64,000 bases of DNA. Origin: Anaerocolumna sp. AGMB13020. Lineage in GTDB: Bacteria; Bacillota; Clostridia; Lachnospirales; Lachnospiraceae. The stretch spans positions 1,922,001 through 1,986,000 of the forward strand of contig NZ_CP136910.1 in NCBI RefSeq assembly GCF_033100115.1, read 5' to 3'. A program made the translations under genes and the position numbers. Under the pieces are notes generated by a model. The model had not been told where the DNA came from. It did not search any database and saw only the letters and a program-made list of their open reading frames with translations. This document shows positions 52,952 to 61,703 of this stretch, in pieces (positions within the stretch are counted from its first letter, which is position 1; each line of letters begins with the position of its first letter).

Positions 52952-53986
52952 TTAAAAGCAACGGTTCTTATCAGTTTTCTCACAATTACTTAATTTAATA
53001 CACTGATAACAGATTTCATTTGCAAGACCTGCATTGCTAAAATATTCTTTTATATTCTGAAGGGTAATCTCAGCAATTTTATTCAGCGCTTCCCTGGTCA
53101 GGAAGGCCTGATGGGAGGTCACGATAACATTTGGCATAGAAATCAAACCGGAAAGGATATCATCTTTTATGATTTCTCCCGAAAGGTCCTCATAGAAGAA
53201 CTCCGTTTCTTCTTCGTAAACATCCAGAACAGCTCCGCCAACCTGCTCTTCCTTGATAGCATTTAATAAAGCTTCGCTGTCAATAAGGGCACCTCTTGAA
53301 GTATTGATAATATAGATACCTTTCTTCATCTGTTGAATGGTTTCTTTCTTGATCATATGCTTCGTTTCTTTTGTAAGGGGGCAATGGAGAGAAATAATAT
53401 CTGATTCCCTGCATAATTCATCCAGGTCCACATAGTGAATACCTACATCTTTCACAGGATATGGATCATAAGCAAGCACCTTCATACCAAAACCTTTACA
53501 GATGTCAATAAAGACACGGCCAATCTTACCGGTTCCTATGACACCTATGGTTTTTCCGTATAAATCAAAACCAGTAAGACCATTTAAACTGAAATTATGC
53601 TCTTTGGTTCTGTTATAGGCTCTGTGAATCTTACGGTTCAGGGTCAGGAGCAGAGCCATAGCATGCTCTGCAACTGCATAAGGCGAATAAGCTGGAACTC
53701 GGACTACATGAATCTTACCGTAAGCCGCCTTGAAGTCTATATTATTATAGCCTGCGCATCTCATTGCTATTAGCCTTACACCTTCATTATAAAGGATATC
53801 TATGGTCTTTGCATCGATGGTATCATTTACAAAAGCTACCACCACTTCATAACCTCTCGCCATAATGGCTGTATCTGCATTCAACTTGGGTTCAAAATAA
53901 TCAATTTCAAAACCAAACTTGTCCTTAAACATATCAAAATAAATCTTATCATAGGGCTTTGTATCAAAAAAACAAATTCTGCTCAT
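52952..53986 (-). CDS. ldhA: D-lactate dehydrogenase (2-hydroxyacid dehydrogenase family)
   Basis: 344-aa NAD-dependent enzyme reducing pyruvate to D-lactate. It has the Rossmann motif VIGTGKIGRVF, the substrate Arg in INTSRGALID and the catalytic His in SHQAFLTREAL. The last 20 residues form an unusual tail with four Cys (EICYQCIKLSNCEKTDKNRC). The neighbour upstream is methylglyoxal synthase, whose product can be converted to lactate. The ribosome binding site is weak. Confidence 0.92.
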   Translation of the reverse strand: MSRICFFDTKPYDKIYFDMFKDKFGFEIDYFEPKLNADTAIMARGYEVVVAFVNDTIDAKTIDILYNEGVRLIAMRCAGYNNIDFKAAYGKIHVVRVPAYSPYAVAEHAMALLLTLNRKIHRAYNRTKEHNFSLNGLTGFDLYGKTIGVIGTGKIGRVFIDICKGFGMKVLAYDPYPVKDVGIHYVDLDELCRESDIISLHCPLTKETKHMIKKETIQQMKKGIYIINTSRGALIDSEALLNAIKEEQVGGAVLDVYEEETEFFYEDLSGEIIKDDILSGLISMPNVIVTSHQAFLTREALNKIAEITLQNIKEYFSNAGLANEICYQCIKLSNCEKTDKNRCF

Positions 53987-54093
53987 TCTGCACCATGCCT
54001 TTCTGTATTATCAGACAGTTTCATTGTTACCAATTTCCAAGGTAGCATACATACAAAATAACAAAACCCATAACATGTTTTCTGTAAACGGAC

Positions 54094-54579
54094 TTATTGG
54101 GGAGCAGAGAACTTCTCAATTCTCTCTTTCATTGTTTTGTTAAAGTTCTCAACTTTTCTGTCATACTCTTCTTCCATCAGGGAAGACGCGAGCAAAAAGT
54201 CAGCCGTCGCCAGATTATTGGCTATGGGAATATCATAAACCACAGCAATACGCAATAATGCCTTAACATCAGGATCATGAGGCTGGGATTCTAAAGGATC
54301 CCATAAAAAGATTACAAAATCGATTCCTCCCTCTACGATTCTTGAGCCAATCTGCTGGTCACCTCCTAAAGGTCCGCTGTTGTACCCCTTAACGGGAAGC
54401 CCGGTCTGCTCAGAAATGAGTCTTGCCGTTGTACCGGTTCCGCATAGAAAATGGCTTTTCAGTATATCCTTATGTCTATCTGCCCATTTCACCAATTCCT
54501 GTTTTTTTCCGTCATGAGCGATCAATGCAATATGCTTTTTCTTACCTATTTTAAAATAAATAAAATCATCAAGTAACAT
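54094..54579 (-). CDS. mgsA: methylglyoxal synthase
   Basis: 161-aa enzyme converting dihydroxyacetone phosphate to methylglyoxal, bypassing lower glycolysis and releasing phosphate. Motifs include IALIAHDGKKQELVKW, the phosphate-binding CGTGTTARLI, the catalytic GPLGGDQQIG and FLWDPLESQPHDPDV. AGGAGG precedes the ATG. It is 107 bases upstream of the D-lactate dehydrogenase gene, on the same strand. Detoxifying glyoxalase candidates in the window include the VOC protein and the aldo/keto reductase (inference). Confidence 0.95.
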   Translation of the reverse strand: MLLDDFIYFKIGKKKHIALIAHDGKKQELVKWADRHKDILKSHFLCGTGTTARLISEQTGLPVKGYNSGPLGGDQQIGSRIVEGGIDFVIFLWDPLESQPHDPDVKALLRIAVVYDIPIANNLATADFLLASSLMEEEYDRKVENFNKTMKERIEKFSAPQ

Positions 54580-54916
54580 TATGCCTCCTGTTCCTTCTCC
54601 AGCCTTTATTTGTTATGTATATTCTTGCCAGTAAAGTATTTATTATTACACTTCTATCATACTTGCTTTACCAGAAAAATGCAACGCAAATATACGCTTT
54701 GCCCCTGTCTTCTGTTCTTATATAAAACCTACAGAAAAATGTATAATTATAAGTACTCAGTTTGTATTTTTATCCTTATTACTTGTGAAATGCTCATTTT
54801 TATGTTAAACTATATACTATATCGTTTTGCAGGAAAAGTAAATTTGATTAAATAATACTAATAAATGCAAAATAATACATAGTATTACAAAAAAATATAC
54901 CCCAAAGGAGGCTGTT
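54580..54916. promoter_or_regulatory. divergent intergenic region, 337 bases, with a palindrome before citrate synthase
   Basis: AT-rich. The best signal is an inverted repeat TAATACTA-N19-TAGTATTA at 54853-54887, just upstream of the citrate synthase ribosome binding site, which may be an operator. An 81-residue open frame at 54610-54855 has no ribosome binding site and is not considered a gene. Confidence 0.4.
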
Positions 54917-56284
54917 ATGAGTAATATGAACATTTCCAGTATTACACCGGAGATTCTGGCATTGTCTGACCTATGTGCCAAAAATAGTGTGATTGATTCC
55001 TCTCTTTACACCAAATATCAGGTAAAAAGAGGTCTTAGGGATGTCAGTGGAGCGGGAGTTTTAACTGGTCTTACAGAAATAGCGGAAGTCCGCTCCCATT
55101 TATTTGTCGACTCCGAGTACATTCCCTGTGAAGGACAGCTTTTTTACAGGGGTATCGATGTAAAACAGATCGTTCAGGGTTTTATTGAAGATAATCGCTT
55201 TGGTTTTGAAGAGGTTACCTATCTCCTGTTATTCGGCAAGCTCCCAAGTATCGAAGAATTGACGAGTTTCAAGGCATTATTAGGTGAATACCGTTCACTT
55301 CCCACCTCTTTCGTCAGAGATATTATTATGAAAGCTCCCAGTAAGGATATGATGAATACATTGGCAAGAAGCGTCCTGACTCTGTACTCCTACGATGATC
55401 TGGCGGATGATATTACACTGCCTAATGTCTTAAGGCAATCCCTTCAACTGATATCCTTATTCCCTTTGTTATCCGTTTATGGTTATCAGGCTTACAGTCA
55501 TTATCATGACGGACAGAGCCTGGTTATACATACGCCGGATCCTAATCTTTCAACTGCTGAATTAATCCTGCATCTATTAAGATCCGACAGTAAATACACT
55601 CCTCTGGAAGCTAAAATTCTTGACGTTGCACTGGTTCTCCATGCAGAACATGGCGGCGGTAACAATTCTACTTTCACCACCCATGTAGTAACCTCTACCG
55701 GTACGGATACCTATTCCTCTGTGGCAGCTTCTTTGGGCTCTTTAAAAGGACCTAAGCATGGCGGTGCAAATATCAAAGTTATTCAAATGTTCGAGGATAT
55801 GAAAAATGTCATCCGGGATTGGGAAGACGAAGATGAGGTACGTGCATATCTGGCTGCACTGCTTCAGAAAAATGCCTTTGATAAATCAGGCCTTATTTAT
55901 GGTATGGGCCATGCGGTATATTCGATTTCTGATCCAAGAGCCGAAATCTTTAAAGGTTTTGTTGAAAAATTATCCCTTGAAAAAGGGCGTGCCAAAGAGT
56001 TTAAACTCTATAATCTGGTGGAAACTCTCGCTCCGGAAGTAATTGCAAAGGAACGTCAGATATATAAAGGTGTCAGTGCCAATGTGGATTTCTACAGCGG
56101 TTTCGTATATAGCATGTTAGATCTGCCTCTTGAATTATATACCCCTATCTTTGCCATCGCCAGAATATCCGGCTGGAGCGCTCATAGAATGGAGGAGCTC
56201 ATTAATGCAGGTAAGATAATTCGTCCTGCCTATAAGAATGTAGCGAAGGTAAAACCTTATTCCAAATTAAAGGATCGCACCTGA
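54917..56284 (+). CDS. gltA: citrate synthase
   Basis: 455-aa citrate/2-methylcitrate synthase condensing acetyl-CoA and oxaloacetate. The catalytic residues are visible in LHAEHGGGNNSTFTTHV, MGHAVYSISDPRA and the Asp in the C-terminal block VDFYSGFVYSMLDLP. The N-terminal 90 residues are longer than in the shortest citrate synthases, as in other clostridia. AAAGGAGG precedes the ATG. It probably works in an incomplete TCA cycle that supplies 2-oxoglutarate. It is monocistronic. Confidence 0.94.
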   Translation: MSNMNISSITPEILALSDLCAKNSVIDSSLYTKYQVKRGLRDVSGAGVLTGLTEIAEVRSHLFVDSEYIPCEGQLFYRGIDVKQIVQGFIEDNRFGFEEVTYLLLFGKLPSIEELTSFKALLGEYRSLPTSFVRDIIMKAPSKDMMNTLARSVLTLYSYDDLADDITLPNVLRQSLQLISLFPLLSVYGYQAYSHYHDGQSLVIHTPDPNLSTAELILHLLRSDSKYTPLEAKILDVALVLHAEHGGGNNSTFTTHVVTSTGTDTYSSVAASLGSLKGPKHGGANIKVIQMFEDMKNVIRDWEDEDEVRAYLAALLQKNAFDKSGLIYGMGHAVYSISDPRAEIFKGFVEKLSLEKGRAKEFKLYNLVETLAPEVIAKERQIYKGVSANVDFYSGFVYSMLDLPLELYTPIFAIARISGWSAHRMEELINAGKIIRPAYKNVAKVKPYSKLKDRT

Positions 56285-56379
56285 TAATCCTGGAATTAAT
56301 CCCCCCAGGCGGCGTCATTGCAGTTTCCTGCAGAAAGCAAATCCTTTCGTGATAAACAGCAAAGACAAATTGATATAAA

Positions 56380-56411
56380 TTGAGGCTGCTGCAAATCTGC
56401 AGCAGCCTCAA
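56380..56411. terminator. hairpin between citrate synthase and GlsB-like genes
   Basis: Fourteen-base perfect stem TTGAGGCTGCTGCA with its complement and a four-base loop, between two convergent genes. U runs are poor on both sides, but the stem is strong. Confidence 0.7.
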
Positions 56412-56429
56412 CTTGCTTACTTTTTCAGA

Positions 56430-56696
56430 TTAATCCTTCTGTTTAAACAATCCGATAATAAAGAGCAGTATTACTGCACCAACGACGGACACAATAAAAC
56501 TCCAGATGTTTAATCCTGTTGCAGGACCCCAACCAAAAATACCTGCCAGCCATCCACCGATAAATGCTCCGACGATACCTACAAGGATATTCATACCAAC
56601 ACCCATCTGGCTGTCTTTCTTCATAATCTTACTGGCTATCCAACCAGAAATACCTCCAAGAATTAACCAAACAATAATATTAGTAATCTCCGGCAT
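56430..56696 (-). CDS. GlsB/YeaQ/YmgE family stress membrane protein
   Basis: 88-aa membrane protein with three hydrophobic segments: IIVWLILGGISGWIASKIM, MNILVGIVGAFIGGWLAGIF and LNIWSFIVSVVGAVILLFII. The glycine zipper pattern matches the transglycosylase-associated GlsB family, which is linked to stress. The function is unknown. It starts four bases after the CsbD-like gene's stop; an upstream in-frame ATG would overlap that gene. GAGAGG precedes the ATG. Confidence 0.88.
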   Translation of the reverse strand: MPEITNIIVWLILGGISGWIASKIMKKDSQMGVGMNILVGIVGAFIGGWLAGIFGWGPATGLNIWSFIVSVVGAVILLFIIGLFKQKD

Positions 56697-56700
56697 CTTA

Positions 56701-56913
56701 TTACCATCCTCTCTCGTTTTTAATTTTGTCAATGATTTTGTTTGCTTTTCCGGCAGCTTTCTCTTTTATTTCTTCCCCTTTTTGGCTGATATCACTGCCC
56801 ACCTGCTGCAGTTTACCTTTTAGCTCCAACTGGTCCGAGTTCACTGCTTTTCCGGCAACCTCTTTGACCTTTCCTGATATATGATTGATCTGGTTATTAA
56901 ATTTATTGTCCAT
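56701..56913 (-). CDS. CsbD family stress-response protein
   Basis: 70-aa hydrophilic protein of the CsbD family: INHISGKVKEVAGKAVNSDQ then ELKGKLQQVGSDISQKGEE and a Lys-rich C-terminus. It is induced by general stress in other Firmicutes; biochemical role unknown. It is co-transcribed with the GlsB-like gene. AGAGGTG precedes the ATG. Confidence 0.88.
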   Translation of the reverse strand: MDNKFNNQINHISGKVKEVAGKAVNSDQLELKGKLQQVGSDISQKGEEIKEKAAGKANKIIDKIKNERGW

Positions 56914-57027
56914 AATAACACCTCTTTTCTGAATATCCTGAATGATAGAACATTCGTTAATCAGTAGTTTAGATATTAAAGTTTACTTACCTACTCCACT
57001 TTATTTTAGTATGTTAAAAGAACAAGT

Positions 57028-57074
57028 AAAAAATACTGGGAATATGAGTTATATTATGATGTCCGGTATTTTTT
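57028..57074 (-). terminator. terminator of the sugar-oxidation cluster
   Basis: AAAAAATACTGG pairs with CCGGTATTTTTT (one G-T pair), with Us on both sides. It lies 190 bases past the amidohydrolase stop and before the CsbD gene. The rest of the 346-base gap shows no gene or clear promoter. Confidence 0.75.
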
Positions 57075-57259
57075 AACAGCTTCAATCAATTTTATCAGAA
57101 AACTTAATTATTCGAGAGTCCCTGTGCTTTTACAAATTAGCTGGGGAGGTTTCATTTTTAGAAATTTCTTATATTGATATTTTTTCTCTCTAGTTAATTT
57201 TTATATAAAATGTGAAATCGCAGTACATTATCTGCTAACAGGAAGGTAACTACTTCTTT

Positions 57260-58132
57260 TTAGTCCTCTACCATATTCTTAACTTTTTCTGCAATTTTAA
57301 TTTCATGAAAACCATAAAATTTCATTGCATTTGTTTCGAGAAACATTGTTTTATCTTCTTCTGTGAGCAATTTGGATTTTGTCACAAAGTCCAGACTCAT
57401 AAGGTAGGTAATAGCTGTCATGGTCCTGGGATAATCACTCCCCCACATCAGCTTATCCATACCGCAGATTTCTCCGGCAGTCAATATGGCACGTACTGCC
57501 GATTCATAAGGGTAAAACTCCTTATGGAACAACCAGGTAATACCTCCGCTTTCTATATAGACATTCGGATATCTTGCCAGCTTTATCTGCTCTTCCCAAC
57601 CCTTCACAGTAACCATTCCAAAATGTCCTATGGCTATTTTAAGCTTTGGAAAGCTTTGAACCAATTCCTCAAGAATTTTAGTTTGAGCATTTCCTTCTGC
57701 CAGATCAATGGAGATAAACAGGTTTTCTTTTTCCGCTTTCTGAAATATAGGGCTGCAGGAATACAGATCGTGACTTAAACGTCCTGCACATATTTTGATT
57801 CCATCAAATCCCTTTACGCGGTAGTTCTCCTGCTCTTCATAAAGAGAGCAAATTCTGAAACGCTCCGGATAGCCTGACTTTACAGTAAGGAGATACTCAT
57901 CCTGATTTCCGTCAATGTATTCCTGGGTGATAACACTGCCCCCCACTCCTGCATAATCCATGTTCGCCAAAAAGGCTTCCGCCGTATTCCTTCCATCATA
58001 CAGATAAGGTGGCAGCATTTGCCGAAGTTCTCCCCCAAAATCACTGCGTCCCCCATAGAGACCGACAACGGGTTTACCATTGACTAATCCCTGCTGCTTG
58101 TTCCAAAGGTGTGCATGTGCATCGATTATCAT
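57260..58132 (-). CDS. amidohydrolase-family protein (lactonase-like)
   Basis: 290-aa amidohydrolase_2 (COG3618-like) TIM-barrel enzyme. Metal-binding DAHAHLWN is at the N-terminus, a His near IAIGHFGM and the final Asp in MWGSDYPRTM. Characterised relatives hydrolyse sugar lactones (for example fuconolactone) or decarboxylate aromatic acids. Its ATG overlaps the upstream dehydrogenase stop (ATGA), indicating translational coupling. In context a sugar-lactone substrate is likely (inference). Confidence 0.85.
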   Translation of the reverse strand: MIIDAHAHLWNKQQGLVNGKPVVGLYGGRSDFGGELRQMLPPYLYDGRNTAEAFLANMDYAGVGGSVITQEYIDGNQDEYLLTVKSGYPERFRICSLYEEQENYRVKGFDGIKICAGRLSHDLYSCSPIFQKAEKENLFISIDLAEGNAQTKILEELVQSFPKLKIAIGHFGMVTVKGWEEQIKLARYPNVYIESGGITWLFHKEFYPYESAVRAILTAGEICGMDKLMWGSDYPRTMTAITYLMSLDFVTKSKLLTEEDKTMFLETNAMKFYGFHEIKIAEKVKNMVED

Positions 58133-59142
58133 AATTCTACCAATACCTTTTCCAGCGAACCGTCATTTTCTGCAAGTGCCTTAAAGGCCGCATCTGCCTG
58201 GTCTATCGGATAAACGCAGCTTACCATCTTCATAATATCAACCTTACCGGAGGCTACAATGTCAATGAGCTCTGTAAAATCTGCTGCAAAGGAATTCCTG
58301 CTGCCAAAGATATTTAATTCCTTTTTTAACAGGATTGAATGCAGGAAGGTGGTTTCTTTCTTTCCGTTTCCGATTAATATGATATTTCCTCCAAAGGCAG
58401 CACAATCTATACAATTTAAGAAGGTTGCAGAAAGCCCGCAGGCTTCAATGCATACATCAAATCCACCGCCTTTCGTAATTCTATCCGTCTCCTCCTTCAG
58501 GGAGGAAGTAATCGTATTAATGACTCCGTCAGCGCCGAATTCCTTCGCTATTTCCAGTCTTCCATCCAGAATATCTGCTATGTAAACTTCTGCCCCCTTA
58601 AGTTTGGCAGATATCAGGGCAAAAAGACCGATTGGTCCGGCACCAATCACCAAAATCTTGTCCGTCGGTTTTATGGCAGTTCTTGCTACCGCATGATAAC
58701 CAATACTAAACGGCTCAATTAAGGCTAATTCCTTTGCAGAAAGGCCTTTACCGGGATAGATCCGCTCTATCGGCATAGTGATAAACTGGCTGAAGCTTCC
58801 GTCCCGTTGTACTCCCATTGTCTGGTTATCCATACAGCAGTTAACAAGTCCTCTCTCACAAGAATAACAGCTGTTGCAGTTAAAATAAGGATTAGCCGTT
58901 ACTACATCCCCTGCTTTCAGTCCTTTCTCATTTTCCGGAATGCTTATGATCTCCGCGCTGAACTCATGTCCGGGTATTCTGGGATAAGTGGTAAAGGGTT
59001 GATTTCCCGTGTAGCTTGCAACATCCGCACCACAGATACCGCAGTAGAGGATTTTAAGCAGCGCTTCGCCCGCTTTCGCTTCAGGTTTTTCTGTTTCAAC
59101 AATCTTAATATTATATGGTTCAGAAATCAGTACCGTTTTCAT
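58129..59142 (-). CDS. zinc-type alcohol/polyol dehydrogenase
   Basis: 337-aa medium-chain dehydrogenase. The catalytic zinc ligands are Cys in CGICGADV and His in GHEFSAEI; the structural zinc is held by the four Cys of CNSCYSCERGLVNCC; the Rossmann motif is IGAGPIGLFALI. The substrate is an alcohol or sugar. It is translationally coupled to the amidohydrolase and lies downstream of a 17-bp minisatellite that separates it from the other dehydrogenase gene. AAAGGA precedes the ATG. Confidence 0.9.
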   Translation of the reverse strand: MKTVLISEPYNIKIVETEKPEAKAGEALLKILYCGICGADVASYTGNQPFTTYPRIPGHEFSAEIISIPENEKGLKAGDVVTANPYFNCNSCYSCERGLVNCCMDNQTMGVQRDGSFSQFITMPIERIYPGKGLSAKELALIEPFSIGYHAVARTAIKPTDKILVIGAGPIGLFALISAKLKGAEVYIADILDGRLEIAKEFGADGVINTITSSLKEETDRITKGGGFDVCIEACGLSATFLNCIDCAAFGGNIILIGNGKKETTFLHSILLKKELNIFGSRNSFAADFTELIDIVASGKVDIMKMVSCVYPIDQADAAFKALAENDGSLEKVLVEL

Positions 59143-59204
59143 AAATTAAGTCCTTTCTTTTCCAGGCAGGCATATTACAGAAATTCTCCCAAGGAATTTC
59201 CCTG

Positions 59205-59600
59205 TCAGTATTTATATCTTACCTGTATTTATTTTTGCCCGTTTTATTTTTGTCAGTATTTATTTCTTGCCAGTATTTATTTCTTGCCAGTATTTATTTT
59301 TGTCTGTATTATTTTTGTCAGCATTTATTTCTTGCCAGCATTTATTTCTTGCCAACATTTATTTCTTGTCAGCATTTATTTCTTGCCAGTATTTATTTCT
59401 TGCCAGCATTTATTTCTTGCCAACATTTATTTCTTGTCAGCATTTATTTCTTGCCGGCATTTATTTCTTACCAGCATTTATTTCTTGCCAGCATTTATTT
59501 CTTGTCAGCATTTATTTCTTGCCAGCATTTATTTCTTGCCAGCATTTATTTCTTACCGGCATTTATTTCTTATCAGCATTTATTTTTTACAGTATCTATT
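59205..59600. repeat. minisatellite with a 17-bp period
   Basis: About 23 copies of CAGCATTTATTTCTTGC. Copies vary at two or three positions (CAACA, CCGGCA, TCAGCA). As 17 is not a multiple of three, the same pattern is open in all three plus frames and gives false open frames with a 17-residue repeat. It fills the 470-base gap between the two dehydrogenase genes. Confidence 0.95.
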
Positions 59601-59612
59601 ACCTTTCATGAC

Positions 59613-60818
59613 TTAACGGTTTTTGTCAATATACTTCTCATTCCAAATAACTGCTGTTTTCATGGGAGATTCCTTACTGTAAATTTTCTCACGGTAGGCC
59701 TTTATAGGATCGGCAATGAACTCTTCCTTCTCTATGATACTGACGATTTCATCATATCTGCTCTCTGCCAATATCTGAATGGCCTTCTCCATGTGATCCT
59801 GCCTGAAATTAATAGAACCAAATATCAGATGATTCTCAAAACCAAAAGGCATTGTTTTAAAAGAAATCTCTGGTCCAAGAGAAAAGCTGTTAAAAACGCC
59901 ATTACAACCCAGCACTTTATGTTCAAAAGCAATCTTATGCTCTAATTCACTTCCGCTTACTCCTATAAATGTGGTAGCTCTGCCTCCTGCAGCAGCTATT
60001 ATGGCAGCCGCTAATTCCTCCGGTGTGCCATAGTTGTTCTGTACATACAGTCCGCCTGCCTGTTCTATGGCAAATTGAACCTTCTGGGAATCTGCGGCAC
60101 TTCGGCCTACAAAGATAATTTTTGCATTTTTATGATTTCTTCTGATTAAATCGGCAATAAACATTCCGGTTGTACCCAGACCAAATATAACAGTCCTGTC
60201 AAAAATTGCTTCTGCAGCATAGCTTCGGGCTTCTGTTTCGCTGCATTTTCTCCGCGCCATTTCCACCCGAAAATTATGAGCACTGCCTAAGTCCTCCATT
60301 CTTTCCAACTGGAATACCATACAGGCATAAGGGTCCGGGAATACCATTTTCTTTGCAAAGGAAAGGTCCAGCTTACCCTCTCTTACATAACCTTCCGGTA
60401 TGGGCAGCAGCATATCCGGATGGAAATAATTCCGGTCACTGAATAATCCATCTGCCTGGTCACAGCCATACTCGAAATAAGTTTCCTCTTCCGTATAGCG
60501 GGTGGGATCATAGCTGTCTCCGCCACGGATTAAAACAATTGCAAACCTTTCCTGAGAAGGTACCCACACCACTCCTTCATGCCCATTTATAAGCCGGTTG
60601 GTACCCTCCGGGAATTTACTGCTTAAAAGACCTTCTTTTCCCATTCTCATCAATTCGTTATCCGTTCCGCAAAAACCAACAATTACAGGCTCGGCCAGTA
60701 TGCCTTCCTTTTCTTCCTCTCCCCTGAGTCTCTTACGCGGCGGATTCTTAATCTCCACTTCACCATATACCAATGGTGCGGTTTCACTGTTCTGAAAATA
60801 TGTTGCATTTACAAGCAT
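59613..60818 (-). CDS. glucose dehydrogenase-like MDR oxidoreductase
   Basis: 401-aa medium-chain dehydrogenase resembling glucose/galactose 1-dehydrogenases. It has PVIVGFCGTDNELMRMG with a Cys ligand and NGHEGVVWV with the His ligand, but the four-Cys structural-zinc loop is replaced by YFEYGCDQADG. The Rossmann motif is IFGLGTTGMFIADL. With FucU upstream, the likely reaction is oxidation of an aldose such as fucose to its lactone (inference). AGGAGGG precedes the ATG. Confidence 0.8.
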   Translation of the reverse strand: MLVNATYFQNSETAPLVYGEVEIKNPPRKRLRGEEEKEGILAEPVIVGFCGTDNELMRMGKEGLLSSKFPEGTNRLINGHEGVVWVPSQERFAIVLIRGGDSYDPTRYTEEETYFEYGCDQADGLFSDRNYFHPDMLLPIPEGYVREGKLDLSFAKKMVFPDPYACMVFQLERMEDLGSAHNFRVEMARRKCSETEARSYAAEAIFDRTVIFGLGTTGMFIADLIRRNHKNAKIIFVGRSAADSQKVQFAIEQAGGLYVQNNYGTPEELAAAIIAAAGGRATTFIGVSGSELEHKIAFEHKVLGCNGVFNSFSLGPEISFKTMPFGFENHLIFGSINFRQDHMEKAIQILAESRYDEIVSIIEKEEFIADPIKAYREKIYSKESPMKTAVIWNEKYIDKNR

Positions 60819-60879
60819 AATTACTTTCCCTCCTGTAACTTGAAATTAGTCTGAATGCTGTGTCTTACAGCTGTATAGC

Positions 60880-61323
60880 TTAATCGGGTATGATTACACC
60901 TTTTTGCAGCATCACATTGGCATATAATGCCGTTTCTCCTGTTGCAATGATTGCATAAGCGGTCTTAGCCTCTTCATAGAATCGGAAACGTTCCGTATAT
61001 TCTATCATTACGTCTCCTCTGGCATCATATTTTTTTAGTATTTCCTTATAGGTATCCCATATTGGTGTCTCGACTCTGTCTCCTGGTACCACCTCCATAA
61101 GCTTTACCGGATGCTCCGTATAATTATCCAGTGGAAACAGGCTTAACACGGCTTCCAGGATCTCAGGAATTCCATGACCATCACAACGTATTACAATAGC
61201 GTTCTTTCCCATAGATTCTGCCGGAAAATTCCCGTCTGCTATGACTACTCTGTCACTGTGCCCCATTTCGCAAAGTACCTTTAAAAACTCCGGTGACAAG
61301 ATAGCCGATATGCCTTTTAACAT
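60880..61323 (-). CDS. fucU: RbsD/FucU-family sugar mutarotase
   Basis: 147-aa homologue of L-fucose mutarotase, which interconverts the anomers of the sugar. It begins LKGISAILSPEFLKVLCEMG, has the catalytic His in EMGHSDRVVIADGNFP, and continues with DGHGIPEILEAVL and ETPIWDTYKEIL; the end ETALYANVMLQKGV is typical of FucU. It is the first gene of a cluster with two dehydrogenases and an amidohydrolase, supplying the right anomer to the 1-dehydrogenase. AGGAGG precedes the ATG. Confidence 0.9.
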   Translation of the reverse strand: MLKGISAILSPEFLKVLCEMGHSDRVVIADGNFPAESMGKNAIVIRCDGHGIPEILEAVLSLFPLDNYTEHPVKLMEVVPGDRVETPIWDTYKEILKKYDARGDVMIEYTERFRFYEEAKTAYAIIATGETALYANVMLQKGVIIPD

Positions 61324-61546
61324 AAATACCTCCTCCTTCTATGTAAACTTGATCGTAACTGTTTCTCTCTTAATCTTACTTCAGAAGACCTGCCTTTATA
61401 AGGTCTAAACCTGACTATTCACAAATATATATGTCGTGTTAGCGCATATTTGCAGCTTGACTAACCTGCATCTGTTCGCTAGAATAGATATATAAAATAA
61501 CTGCCTCAAGTATTGCTTTTCATAAATTACATTTATTATCCCTAGC

Positions 61547-61690
61547 AGAAATCTGAGCCGAGGCAAGGCGTAGGAATGAGGCGTAGTGGTAGTATCCTGG
61601 TCCTAGCCATTGATACCAACCCGGAATCGATGTAAATAGCGAGTGTTGAAGTAAGTGAAATTTATGCAAGGGTGTACTAGGTTCTAATCA
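61547..61690. repeat. intergenic element related to the MITE-like repeat
   Basis: The block GAGGCAAGGCGTAGGAATG then GTAGTGGTAGTATCC aligns with the core of the reverse complement of the 12226-12393 element (GACAAGGCGTGATTTTGGGT then GTAGTGGTGCTACG). The characteristic 21-bp ends are not visible here. It lies in the 380-base divergent gap between fucU and the AraC-family gene. Confidence 0.4.
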
Positions 61691-61703
61691 GAAAGGATAC
61701 TGT

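Noticed and set aside
54610..54855. 81-residue open frame before citrate synthase
   Set aside because: No ribosome binding site, no recognisable family, and overlaps the promoter region of citrate synthase.
59235..59945. Long plus-strand open frames with a 17-residue repeat
   Set aside because: They result from a 17-bp minisatellite open in all three frames, then overlap the minus-strand dehydrogenase; no ribosome binding site is present.
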